Shown: one piece after another, positions 35,234-43,137 of the stretch
How the letters are laid out: each line of letters opens with the position of its first letter
How positions within the stretch are numbered: the first letter of the stretch is position 1
Source: Rhodocytophaga aerolata
GTDB lineage: Bacteria > Bacteroidota > Bacteroidia > Cytophagales > 172606-1
Assembly (NCBI RefSeq): GCF_030503435.1
Contig: NZ_JAUKPO010000003.1
Coordinates: 397,351 to 461,350 of the forward strand
Direction: 5' to 3'
Length of the DNA stretch: 64,000 bases
Position numbers and translations under genes: made by a program
Notes under the pieces: generated by a model
What the model saw: only the letters and a program-made list of their open reading frames with translations
What the model was told of the DNA's origin: nothing
Databases searched by the model: none

Positions 35234-36283
35234 CTACTGCGCTTCCAGTACCTTTTCTACCAGCTGAATATTTACAGCAAAATTGCAGCTTTCACATTGA
35301 TCAAGCTTCGCGGTTGCAATACCAATTACTTCGCCTTGCATATTCATAACCGGGCTGCCGCTGCTTCCGGGAGAAATCGCTGCATCTATTTGAATATAAT
35401 CGTTTCGTTTATTTAAGCTTCTGTAGGCTGAAACCACCCCCCGCGTAACTGTGCTTTCTAAGCCTTTGGGGTTGCCCAGTACAAAAATATCTTCTCCCTT
35501 CTCTGGCAACTGTTCAGATAAATGCAGAAAAGGCGAGTCATTTATAGCTACCTTAAATACAATATAATCTACTTCGGCATCAGAGTGAATAACTGTAGAA
35601 ACCGGATATATTTTGCCTGATTTTAGTTTAATTTTCCAATTGTTAGACCCTTTAAATACATGGTGGTTGCTCACGGCCAGGCCTTGCTCATTAATAAAAA
35701 ATCCGGTACCAGTGCCGGTAATGTTGTCTTCGGAATCCATAGCATAAATTAAAAACACACAGGGCTCCGCCATCCGGACCAGTTGCCGCAGGGGTTTAAC
35801 TTCCAGGGTCTTTGCCTTATCGTTTTTCTTGGGTAACTCAATTTCAGCTTGTATAAGAGGGCGGTCTTTGCCTTTGGCAGCAGTGGAGGTAACATCGCCA
35901 GTTACATAGGATTGAAAAGCACTCAGGCTATCAGTCAGGTATTCTTTATTGAGGGAAGAGAGGCGTTGTTTTAAGAGTTCTCCATTGATAGATACGCCTT
36001 TAACGGTTTTTATATAGGCATATACATCCTGTACGGCACTTTTTATTTCATACCGGTTGCTGCGGTCAGTAGTAAACCTGATTTTTTTGTTCAGTAACGT
36101 ACTTGTCAGGTATTCGCGGGCTTCTGGCGTATCTTCTATTCCTATCAATTGCACCCGAAGGCCATTCTTTAGTTCTACCGTATTGCCATTAACAACAGCC
36201 ACTACTGTATGACTCCGTTCTTCTACACTTTTACTACAAGCAAAAATCAGCATTAGCAGCCAGCAATAAATTAGTTTGTTCAT
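35234..36283 (-). CDS. Lipoprotein with SNase-like domain fused to trypsin-like protease
   Basis: A 349-aa lipoprotein (lipobox LIFAC near residue 16). Residues about 25-120 follow the staphylococcal-nuclease fold pattern (VVNGNTVELKNGLRVQLIGI, then DTPEAREY and INGELLKQ). The catalytic Arg positions are not conserved: Gln replaces the first Arg (VQLIGI) and the DRSNRYEIK stretch lacks the usual GR. Residues 160-349 form a trypsin-like protease with His in SNHHVF, Asp in DAEVDY and Ser in SPGSSGSP, so the triad is complete. The SNase-like part is probably a binding domain. The frame opens earlier only with TTG. Confidence 0.8.
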   Translation of the reverse strand: MNKLIYCWLLMLIFACSKSVEERSHTVVAVVNGNTVELKNGLRVQLIGIEDTPEAREYLTSTLLNKKIRFTTDRSNRYEIKSAVQDVYAYIKTVKGVSINGELLKQRLSSLNKEYLTDSLSAFQSYVTGDVTSTAAKGKDRPLIQAEIELPKKNDKAKTLEVKPLRQLVRMAEPCVFLIYAMDSEDNITGTGTGFFINEQGLAVSNHHVFKGSNNWKIKLKSGKIYPVSTVIHSDAEVDYIVFKVAINDSPFLHLSEQLPEKGEDIFVLGNPKGLESTVTRGVVSAYRSLNKRNDYIQIDAAISPGSSGSPVMNMQGEVIGIATAKLDQCESCNFAVNIQLVEKVLEAQ

Positions 36284-36460
36284 TCTTATATAGGTTGTAA
36301 TTACTAAACGAAGCAAAGGCCATACCTGTATGCCTTTGCCTGTTGTGTCTGCTTGCTGAAGTCTTACTAAATGTAATAAAATAGAAATTACGTATCCGGA
36401 AAAACTGGCAAGTATTGTATCTAGTAATTTACTATTTTTTCGTGTGTATTAGAAACCCGC

Positions 36461-36976
36461 TTAAGGTTTTTCCATCACAGTGCCACATTTTTTGCAAGTG
36501 CGTAGTTCAATCGAATCGAAAAAGCGGTTCATAATGGGTGGTAGTTGCTTTACAATATCTGTAATTAGGGCATACTCTTCATATAGTTTATTTCCGCAGT
36601 TTTCGCAATACCATAAAAAACCATCTTGTTCGCCAGGCTGGCGGTAGCGTTCAAATACTAAGCCGATGGAACCTGCCGTACGGCGGGGAGAATGTGGCAC
36701 TTTACCTGGCAACAGAAATATTTCACCAGCCTTTAGGGGGATATCCACCGGTTTGCCATCTTCTATCACTTTAAGTACAATTTCTCCTTCCAACTGATAA
36801 TAAAATTCTTCCCCTTCATTATAGTGATAATCTTTGCGGGCATTTGGGCCGCCAACCACCATTACAATGAAATCTTCGTTACCCATGTATACTTGCTGAT
36901 TTCCTACCGGAGGTTTTAACAAATGCCGGTGTTCATCTATCCATTTCTGAAAATTAAAAGGTCTTTGTAAAGCCAT
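36461..36976 (-). CDS. 3-hydroxyanthranilate 3,4-dioxygenase
   Basis: A 171-aa cupin dioxygenase that opens the ring of 3-hydroxyanthranilate in the kynurenine route to quinolinate and NAD. The iron-binding cupin motif appears as DYHYNEGEEFYYQLEGE, and the second as PGKVPHSPRR. The C-terminus carries a rubredoxin-like iron site made of CENCG and CKKCG. Both iron sites are intact, as in the bacterial two-iron form. Start set at the ATG at 36976 because it gives the normal N-terminus (PFNFQKWIDEH). Other kynurenine genes are not adjacent. Confidence 0.92.
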   Translation of the reverse strand: MALQRPFNFQKWIDEHRHLLKPPVGNQQVYMGNEDFIVMVVGGPNARKDYHYNEGEEFYYQLEGEIVLKVIEDGKPVDIPLKAGEIFLLPGKVPHSPRRTAGSIGLVFERYRQPGEQDGFLWYCENCGNKLYEEYALITDIVKQLPPIMNRFFDSIELRTCKKCGTVMEKP

Positions 36977-37348
36977 GTTTTTATTAGTTAATAGTGAAAT
37001 AGGAATGATACTAATTCTGTTTTTTGATTTTAGCGGAACAGCCTGGTTCTTCCATTGTTTACGCTTAGTGCAAAGGAACACTATAACTTCTTACCATTCA
37101 AAAATCACAAAATACTTCCTCGCTTGCAATTATACATAAACAGGCTACAAAAACGAATAATTCATTTTTATGGAACATAATGGGGCAAAAAGACCTTATG
37201 TAACAACCTATGGTTGTTTCTCTTTTGAGGAGTAGGATTAGTAGCTAAATAAAAATTAATAAAACACCTTGTTTGTAAAAAAGCTAAACATTTTCCTGAA
37301 TAAGCCGTTATTTTTTAAGTTAATAATTTCAATAAAGCAAACCACATT
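36977..37348. other. Divergent spacer without gene
   Basis: This AT-rich spacer between the dioxygenase and dps shows no convincing frame. A small perfect hairpin, AACAACC-TAT-GGTTGTT, lies at 37202-37218 followed by a T-rich run, and a TTTG at 37272-37275 could be part of a dps promoter, but no full promoter pair was found. Confidence 0.4.
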
Positions 37349-37876
37349 ATGGCACAAGTTCAAGAACAGAAATTAAATCATATAGGATTAGAAACAGAAA
37401 AAGTAGAAGGCATTGCTTCCATGCTAAATGATGTATTATCAGCATACCAGGTGCATTACCAGAATTTAAGAGGTTTCCACTGGAATGTAAAAGGCCATGT
37501 ATTTTTTGAATTGCATGAAAAGTTTGAAGAGTTATATGAAGAAGCCAAAAATGCAATTGACGAAATAGCTGAGCGTATTCTTACCCTAGGATATACACCT
37601 TTGCATACGATGACTGATTACATAGAAACTTCCAGTGTAAAAGAAGCCAAAAATGTAAACAATGATCATGATACGGTAAAGTTCACAATCCGGGATTTAC
37701 AAGGGTTATTGATGAAAGAACGGGAAGCCTGGAGAAGAGCTAGCGATATAGATGATGTAGGTACTACCCACATGTTAGAAGACTACATTGGAAATCAGGA
37801 AAAAACTATTTGGATGTTGAATGCTTGGTTAAGCAAAAATACCATTAACATTGGTACATCTGACAGTAACTCATAA
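37349..37876 (+). CDS. dps: Dps-family DNA protection / ferritin-like protein
   Basis: A 175-aa mini-ferritin that forms 12-mers, oxidises Fe(II) with peroxide and shields DNA. The ferroxidase site at the dimer interface is visible in RGFHWNVKG (His) and ELHEKFEELYEEAKNAID (Glu and Asp), near residues 46-75. A second helix pair follows with DYIGNQEKTIWML. Length is normal. The gene converges with a histone H1-like gene through a shared strong terminator. Confidence 0.93.
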   Translation: MAQVQEQKLNHIGLETEKVEGIASMLNDVLSAYQVHYQNLRGFHWNVKGHVFFELHEKFEELYEEAKNAIDEIAERILTLGYTPLHTMTDYIETSSVKEAKNVNNDHDTVKFTIRDLQGLLMKEREAWRRASDIDDVGTTHMLEDYIGNQEKTIWMLNAWLSKNTINIGTSDSNS

Positions 37877-37895
37877 TCCTGATTAACCAATTTAA

Positions 37896-37940
37896 ATTTA
37901 AAACAAGAAAGAGGCCTTACGCCTCTTTCTTGTTTTAAAT
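37896..37940. terminator. Bidirectional terminator between dps and H1-like gene
   Basis: A perfect 20-bp stem pairs 37896-37915 with 37921-37940 around the loop CTTAC, with A-rich and T-rich flanks. It lies between convergent genes and can stop transcription in both directions. Confidence 0.85.
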
Positions 37941-37978
37941 ACTACTAGGAAGATAATAACCTATGGTTTCAGTAGTGG

Positions 37979-38431
37979 CTATGCTTCTTTGTTTTCATCC
38001 TTATAAACCCCATTCGTAGATGTTTCTTTTACTGGCACTGAGGGTGCATCGGTTGTTTTGGGAGTTATCTTCTTTCTGGTTGATGGAGTCGTGGCTTTGG
38101 GTGCAGCAGGCTTAGCAGATGGTGCAGAGGCAGGAGTACTAGGTGTAGCTACCTTCTTAGTACCTGCTTTAGCTGCTTGCACCGGCTGAGTCTTGCCCAG
38201 TTTCTTAGCTTTTTTTGCTTCTTTTTTCTTAGCTTTTGCTGCCGTAGCTTCTTGCTTTTTGGTGATCTTTTCGACAGTAGCCGTTATTTTTTTTGCTAAC
38301 TTTTTAGCGGTACCTTCTGCAGAACGTTTGATTTTCTTAACTGCTTTGTTATCAACTCCACTAAATGCTTCCTGAATTTTTTCAAGTATTTTAGCAGTCA
38401 ATTCCTTTCTGGATTCTTTCTTGGTTTTCAT
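37979..38431 (-). CDS. Histone H1-like lysine/alanine-rich DNA-binding protein
   Basis: A 150-aa very basic protein. A helical N-terminus (residues 1-45) leads into a lysine/alanine tail with KAKKKEAKKAKK and then a Ser/Thr/Pro/Ala-rich, less charged end. The composition matches bacterial H1-like nucleoid proteins, which condense DNA without sequence specificity. There is no conserved catalytic motif. It has a good promoter 22-53 nt upstream and faces dps. Confidence 0.7.
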   Translation of the reverse strand: MKTKKESRKELTAKILEKIQEAFSGVDNKAVKKIKRSAEGTAKKLAKKITATVEKITKKQEATAAKAKKKEAKKAKKLGKTQPVQAAKAGTKKVATPSTPASAPSAKPAAPKATTPSTRKKITPKTTDAPSVPVKETSTNGVYKDENKEA

Positions 38432-38452
38432 AAGAGTAACAAGGTTATACTA

Positions 38453-38484
38453 CAAATATATCAGCTTGCCTATTGATTAACAAA
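38453..38484 (-). promoter_or_regulatory. Promoter of H1-like gene
   Basis: On the minus strand TTTG (38484-38481) and TATATTTG (38460-38453) are separated by 20 nt, a full match to the Bacteroidota pattern. The predicted leader is only about 15-20 nt. Confidence 0.6.
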
Positions 38485-38509
38485 TTATTATCATGGGGTT
38501 ACTTTACTG

Positions 38510-39046
38510 TTACGTAAGATAGTGCAATTTGGCCACATAGTCCCATACAATGATGCCTATACTGACTGAAATATTCAGCGAATGTTTGGTGCCATACTGT
38601 GGAATCTCAAGACATATATCAGCAGCTGTTACTAGTTTTTCATCCACTCCAAAAACTTCATTACCAAAAATAAAACAGTATTTCTCATTTTTTTTCACGT
38701 GGAACATTGGCAGAAGCGTGCTTTGTTCAACTTGTTCTACAACTACGATAGTATAGCCTTGGGAACGAAGCTGTTCTATTAGGGCAACGCTTTCTTTCAC
38801 ATATTCCCAGGCTACAGACTCTGTAGAACCAAGTGCTGTTTTTGTAATTTCCCGGTGAGGAGGCGTGCCAGTAATGCCACACAAATAAATTTTCTGCGCC
38901 AAAAAAGCATCAGCTGTCCGGAATGCGGAACCTACATTATGCATACTGCGCACATTGTCCAGAAGGAGAACAAACGGATTTTTTTTCGTATTTTTGAATT
39001 CCTCCACAGATATTCTGTTAAGTTCATCAGTGTGTAATTTACGCAT
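38510..39046 (-). CDS. TrmH-family RNA 2'-O-methyltransferase
   Basis: A 178-aa SPOUT methyltransferase consisting of the catalytic domain only. Motif 1 LLLDNVRSMHNVGSAFRTAD, motif 2 FIFGNEVFGVD and motif 3 IPQYGTKHSLNISVSIGI are all present, the last carrying the SAM-binding knot. The short form resembles tRNA (TrmH/TrmL-like) methylases, but substrate is not certain. The ATG at 39046 was chosen; the frame is open upstream but lacks similarity. It is divergent from mutS. Confidence 0.87.
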   Translation of the reverse strand: MRKLHTDELNRISVEEFKNTKKNPFVLLLDNVRSMHNVGSAFRTADAFLAQKIYLCGITGTPPHREITKTALGSTESVAWEYVKESVALIEQLRSQGYTIVVVEQVEQSTLLPMFHVKKNEKYCFIFGNEVFGVDEKLVTAADICLEIPQYGTKHSLNISVSIGIIVWDYVAKLHYLT

Positions 39047-39133
39047 ACATAATAAGCAATAGCCAGAGTTATCTGCCAACGTTGTTGATATAAAGTTGAC
39101 CTTTAAGCAAAAGGCACTAGCAAAGATTTTTAC

Positions 39134-41788
39134 ATGGAAACAAAACAAACCAAAACTACACAAAATAAAGAAAACACCCCGCATAAAGCCGACACCCCTT
39201 TAATGAAACAATACAACATTATTAAGGCGAAGTATCCGGGAGCTATGCTACTTTTTAGGGTAGGCGACTTTTATGAAACTTTTGGGGATGATGCTGTAAA
39301 AGCAAGCCGTATTTTAGACATTGTACTAACGAAAAGATCTAATGGCGCCGCTTCAGAAACGCCTCTGGCAGGTTTTCCGCATCACTCGCTGGATGCATAC
39401 CTTCCCAAGTTGGTCAGGGCCGGGCAGCGGGTAGCCATCTGCGACCAGCTGGAAGATCCTAAGTTTGCCCAGGGAATTGTAAAGCGGGGCGTTACAGAAA
39501 TGGTAACACCAGGCATTGCTTTTCATGACAATGTACTGGATGTAAAACGGAACAATTATCTGGCTGCTGTGCATATAGCTGGCGAAACTGTAGGTATTGC
39601 TTTCCTGGATATTTCTACCGGAGAGTTCTTTGCTTCGCAGGGCACAACCGCCTATATTGATAAACTCCTTCAGAGTTTTGCTCCTGCAGAAGTGCTCTAT
39701 TGCAAAAATCAGCGGAATAAATTTCATGCTACTTTTGGCGACAAGCATACCACCTTTCACCTAGAAGACTGGATATTCCAATATAATTTTGCCTACGAAC
39801 GCTTAACACAACATTTTAATACTAATTCACTAAAAGGCTTCGGTATTGAAGGCTTACCTGAAGGGATTGTGGCAGCCGGTTGTATACTGCATTATCTGTC
39901 AGAAACCGAGCATAAAGAGATAAAGCATATTGCCCATATTTCCCGCCTGGAAGAAGATCGCTATGTGTGGTTAGATAAATTTACTATCCGCAATCTGGAA
40001 TTAATTTTTCCGCAACAGGAGGGAGGCGTTCCCTTAATTCAGATTTTGGATCAGACGGTTACGCCAATGGGTGGACGCCTGATGAAAAAATGGCTTGTAC
40101 TCCCTCTTAAGGAAAAAACAATGATCGAAGAGAGGCAAGATGTTGTAGAGTTTTTCACCGCTGAAGAACAAGTACAAGATGCTTTTCTGCAACACCTTCG
40201 GCAAATTGGTGACCTGGAAAGATTAATTTCTAAAGTAGCTGTACGGCGGGTAAATCCACGGGAATTACAGCAATTAAAAAAAGCCTTGCAGCATACTACA
40301 CCCATCAAACAGGTACTAAGCAGCAGTACGCTGCCCCAGCTTAAAAAGCTCGCTGATCAGTTAAACGCCTGTCAGTTTCTGCTGGATAAGCTGGACAAAG
40401 AATTAAAGGAAGATCCGCCGGTACTAACCAATCAGGGTAATATAATCAAAGAAGGTATTCACCAGGAACTAGATGAGCTGCGCAATATTGCTTTCTCTGG
40501 AAAAGATTATCTGCTTCAATTGCAACAACGGGAAATCACCAATACTGGTATTAGTTCATTGAAGGTAGCGTACAATAAAGTATTTGGCTATTATTTGGAA
40601 GTAACGCATGCTCACCGTGATAAGGTACCTACCAGTTGGATACGCAAACAAACCCTGGTAAATGCTGAACGATATGTAACGCAGGAGCTAAAAGAATATG
40701 AGGAAAAAATTCTACATGCAGAGGAACGGATATTTGCTATTGAAAGCCAGCTATACGGCCAGTTGGTGCAAACGGCTTCTGAGTATGTTACCCATATTCA
40801 GCGTAATGCCCAGGTACTGGCAAAGCTCGATTGCTTATGTTCTTTTGCTAGTATAGCGAAGAAAAACCGCTATGTCCGTCCGCAGATTTCGGATGCCAGA
40901 ATTATTTCTATTAAAGATGGCCGTCACCCGGTGATCGAAAAACAACTGCCTTTAGGGGAGACTTTTGTACCGAATGATATTTATCTGGATGATGAAACCC
41001 AGCAGATCGTTATTATAACCGGCCCCAATATGGCTGGTAAATCTGCTCTCTTGCGGCAGACCGCATTAATTGTACTGATGGCACAAATGGGAAGTTTTGT
41101 GCCGGCTACATCCGCCTGGATAGGAATGGTCGACAAAGTATTTACCAGGGTGGGTGCCTCAGATAACCTTTCAAAAGGGGAATCTACCTTTATGGTGGAA
41201 ATGACGGAAACTGCCAGTATTCTCAATAACCTTAGTGACCGCAGCCTGATCCTGATGGATGAAATCGGACGGGGCACCAGTACTTACGATGGTATTTCCA
41301 TTGCCTGGTCTATTGTAGAGTACCTGCATCAACACCCAAAGTATAAAGCCAAAACGTTATTTGCTACCCATTACCATGAGTTGAACCAACTAGCAGAAGA
41401 TTTTCCGCGAATAAAAAATTATAATGTGTCTGTGAAAGAAGCAGGTAACAAAGTGATATTTATGCGGAAGTTACAAGAAGGCAGTTCGGAACATAGCTTT
41501 GGCATTCATGTAGCACAAATGGCCGGTATGCCCAACCAGGTAGTTTTACGGGCAAATGAGATTATGCACCACTTGGAGAAAGATAAAATCAGTAATAAGG
41601 GTGATAGCAAGATAAAAGATATTCCGAAAAATAATTATCAGCTGAAAATATTCGAAGCCGCTGATCCGCGTTTTGAAAAGATAAAAGGCATTCTGGAAAA
41701 ACTTGATATTAATACAATATCTCCGGTAGAAGCTTTGCTGAAGTTAAATGAAATTCAACTCCTTTTTCATTCAAAACAAAATGGATAG
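39134..41788 (+). CDS. mutS: DNA mismatch repair protein MutS
   Basis: An 884-aa mismatch sensor. The mismatch-binding domain I holds the Phe-x-Glu motif in VGDFYETFGDDA near residue 42. The connector, core and clamp domains follow. The ATPase domain has Walker A GPNMAGKSAL near 632, Walker B LILMDEIGRGTSTYDG near 707 and ATHYHEL. The C-terminal helices complete dimerisation. All critical residues are intact. Confidence 0.97.
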   Translation: METKQTKTTQNKENTPHKADTPLMKQYNIIKAKYPGAMLLFRVGDFYETFGDDAVKASRILDIVLTKRSNGAASETPLAGFPHHSLDAYLPKLVRAGQRVAICDQLEDPKFAQGIVKRGVTEMVTPGIAFHDNVLDVKRNNYLAAVHIAGETVGIAFLDISTGEFFASQGTTAYIDKLLQSFAPAEVLYCKNQRNKFHATFGDKHTTFHLEDWIFQYNFAYERLTQHFNTNSLKGFGIEGLPEGIVAAGCILHYLSETEHKEIKHIAHISRLEEDRYVWLDKFTIRNLELIFPQQEGGVPLIQILDQTVTPMGGRLMKKWLVLPLKEKTMIEERQDVVEFFTAEEQVQDAFLQHLRQIGDLERLISKVAVRRVNPRELQQLKKALQHTTPIKQVLSSSTLPQLKKLADQLNACQFLLDKLDKELKEDPPVLTNQGNIIKEGIHQELDELRNIAFSGKDYLLQLQQREITNTGISSLKVAYNKVFGYYLEVTHAHRDKVPTSWIRKQTLVNAERYVTQELKEYEEKILHAEERIFAIESQLYGQLVQTASEYVTHIQRNAQVLAKLDCLCSFASIAKKNRYVRPQISDARIISIKDGRHPVIEKQLPLGETFVPNDIYLDDETQQIVIITGPNMAGKSALLRQTALIVLMAQMGSFVPATSAWIGMVDKVFTRVGASDNLSKGESTFMVEMTETASILNNLSDRSLILMDEIGRGTSTYDGISIAWSIVEYLHQHPKYKAKTLFATHYHELNQLAEDFPRIKNYNVSVKEAGNKVIFMRKLQEGSSEHSFGIHVAQMAGMPNQVVLRANEIMHHLEKDKISNKGDSKIKDIPKNNYQLKIFEAADPRFEKIKGILEKLDINTISPVEALLKLNEIQLLFHSKQNG

Positions 41789-41981
41789 GTAAAGCCAATA
41801 AACGAAATTCAGAAAAATATAAATGCGCAATTAATTGAAGATCAGAATAGTATATAAAAAATATTTGGTAGGATAAATTAAAGTGGTTTATTTCTCAATC
41901 AATGTTATGGCAAATTCCGTATGTAGAAACAGGCCTTTTTATCAGGCTTGACTTAGATTTTTTACGATAAATTTTACAGCT

Positions 41982-42155
41982 ATGAAAAAAAAGAAAGAAA
42001 TTCCAACGAATGATCCAACAAAAAAGCAGGTCTCTGATAGCGGGGACTCTGGCCAGAGAGGTACCACAAGAGATAGAAGTGATATTAAGAAGATAGAAAC
42101 AGATTATAATAATCCGAATAACGGGCCTCAGCAAAAAAGCCAGAACAACAAATAA
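41982..42155 (+). CDS. Small hydrophilic protein (57 aa)
   Basis: A short frame between mutS and the tRNA genes encodes MKKKKEIPTNDPTKKQ and continues with Ser/Asp/Gly- and Asn/Gln-rich sequence to an NNK end. It has no hydrophobic core, so it is likely disordered, perhaps a small stress-related or nucleic acid-binding protein. No family is recognised. An upstream AT-rich region could carry its promoter. Confidence 0.5.
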   Translation: MKKKKEIPTNDPTKKQVSDSGDSGQRGTTRDRSDIKKIETDYNNPNNGPQQKSQNNK

Positions 42156-42213
42156 CCTGTAAAAAGCAGTCTTTTAAAAAAAATGAATTTGAATTAATTT
42201 TTAGAAGATTGCT

Positions 42214-42244
42214 TTTGCATTTTTGAATTCAGTTCGTACATTTG
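42214..42244 (+). promoter_or_regulatory. Promoter of tRNA-Gly/tRNA-Leu unit
   Basis: TTTG (42214-42217), exactly 19 nt, then TACATTTG (42237-42244): a perfect match to the Bacteroidota primary sigma consensus. It lies 28 nt before tRNA-Gly. Confidence 0.75.
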
Positions 42245-42272
42245 CACTCACAATCTGATCCACAGATTACAG

Positions 42273-42345
42273 GCGAAAGTAGCTCAGCTGGTAGAGCGCG
42301 ACCTTGCCAAGGTCGAGGTCGCGGGTTCGAACCCCGTCTTTCGCT
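42273..42345 (+). tRNA. tRNA-Gly (GCC)
   Basis: A 73-nt cloverleaf. The acceptor stem GCGAAAG pairs with CTTTCGC; the D arm is GCTC...GAGC; the anticodon stem CGACC/GGTCG encloses the loop TTGCCAA with anticodon GCC; the T arm contains GTTCGAA. CCA is not encoded. Confidence 0.97.
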
Positions 42346-42357
42346 CACTTACTTACT

Positions 42358-42379
42358 AAAGCACCGGCAACGGTGCTTT
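42358..42379 (+). terminator. Hairpin between the tRNA genes
   Basis: A perfect 9-bp stem AAAGCACCG (42358-42366) with CGGTGCTTT (42371-42379) around GCAA, followed by ATTGTT. It may be a processing structure or partial terminator between the tRNAs. Confidence 0.5.
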
Positions 42380-42412
42380 ATTGTTGGAAAATACTGATAC
42401 CTCTCAGTAGAT

Positions 42413-42497
42413 GCCGGGGTGGTGGAACAGGTAGACACGCAAGACTTAAAATCTTGTGAGCCAAAAGCTCGTGCGGGTTCGATTCCCGCCCCTGGTA
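42413..42497 (+). tRNA. tRNA-Leu (TAA)
   Basis: An 85-nt class II tRNA with long variable arm. The anticodon stem CAAGA/TCTTG encloses CTTAAAA with anticodon TAA. The D arm contains AGGTAGACA, the variable arm GAGCCAAAAGCTC, and the T arm GCGGGTTCGATTCCCGC. The acceptor begins GCCGGGG with a terminal G-T pair. Confidence 0.96.
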
Positions 42498-42502
42498 CTA
42501 GA

Positions 42503-42535
42503 AGCCGTCTAATTTTAATAATTAGACGGCTTTTT
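42503..42535 (+). terminator. Terminator after tRNA-Leu
   Basis: A perfect 12-bp stem AGCCGTCTAATT (42503-42514) with its inverse (42520-42531), followed by TTTT on the + strand. Classic intrinsic terminator 5 nt after the tRNA. Confidence 0.85.
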
Positions 42536-42539
42536 ATTG

Positions 42540-43137
42540 TTGGGGCATGTAATAGGGTAAGTAACCTAAATCTTTTAAACTCATTCAAATTAAACCCTGC
42601 CTCTTACTTGGACCTTCTTCATGGTTATTACAAAATAAGAATTGATTTTGGTTTATACAATTTTAAAGTTTGGGATTTAGTGTTATTCTTTTTCAACATT
42701 TAGCTATTCCACAATTTGATCATACCTGTTATATAAAAATGCAAATAAATTTTCAGGTAGTTATTTTTCAAAATTGAATGCTGCATATGTTTATATGAAC
42801 TAACAATTTGGGTTACTACCTTTCTCAAGCTGAGATTGAATTATATACGGTAATTCACTAAACTAGAATAGCTAATTTCAAAAGTATTTTTACATAAAAT
42901 ACCCATAATCAGGTATTGCCAGGTATGCTCCATATACATACATTTGCTTACTACTTATACCTGCTCAGCTTTTTTTATACTTCTTACTATCTAAGTTCTC
43001 CCAGCTTTAGAACCATAAGAATTTGCTGTGTATCTACTATGAGGCCCTTTAAGCCTGATTGAGGAAGCACATTAAATATCATGCGCTGTATAAATTGTAC
43101 ATAAAAAGGAGTAAATTTACCTATAATTAAATCTTTT
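42540..43137. other. 598-nt AT-rich spacer without recognised gene
   Basis: No convincing frame, RNA or long inverted repeat is visible. It probably only separates the tRNA unit from the secreted-protein block. A TAAATTTA box at 43112-43119 may be part of the promoter of the following gene. Confidence 0.4.

Noticed and set aside
42419..42703. 94-aa frame across tRNA-Leu
   Set aside because: It starts inside a well-formed tRNA and runs through its terminator.
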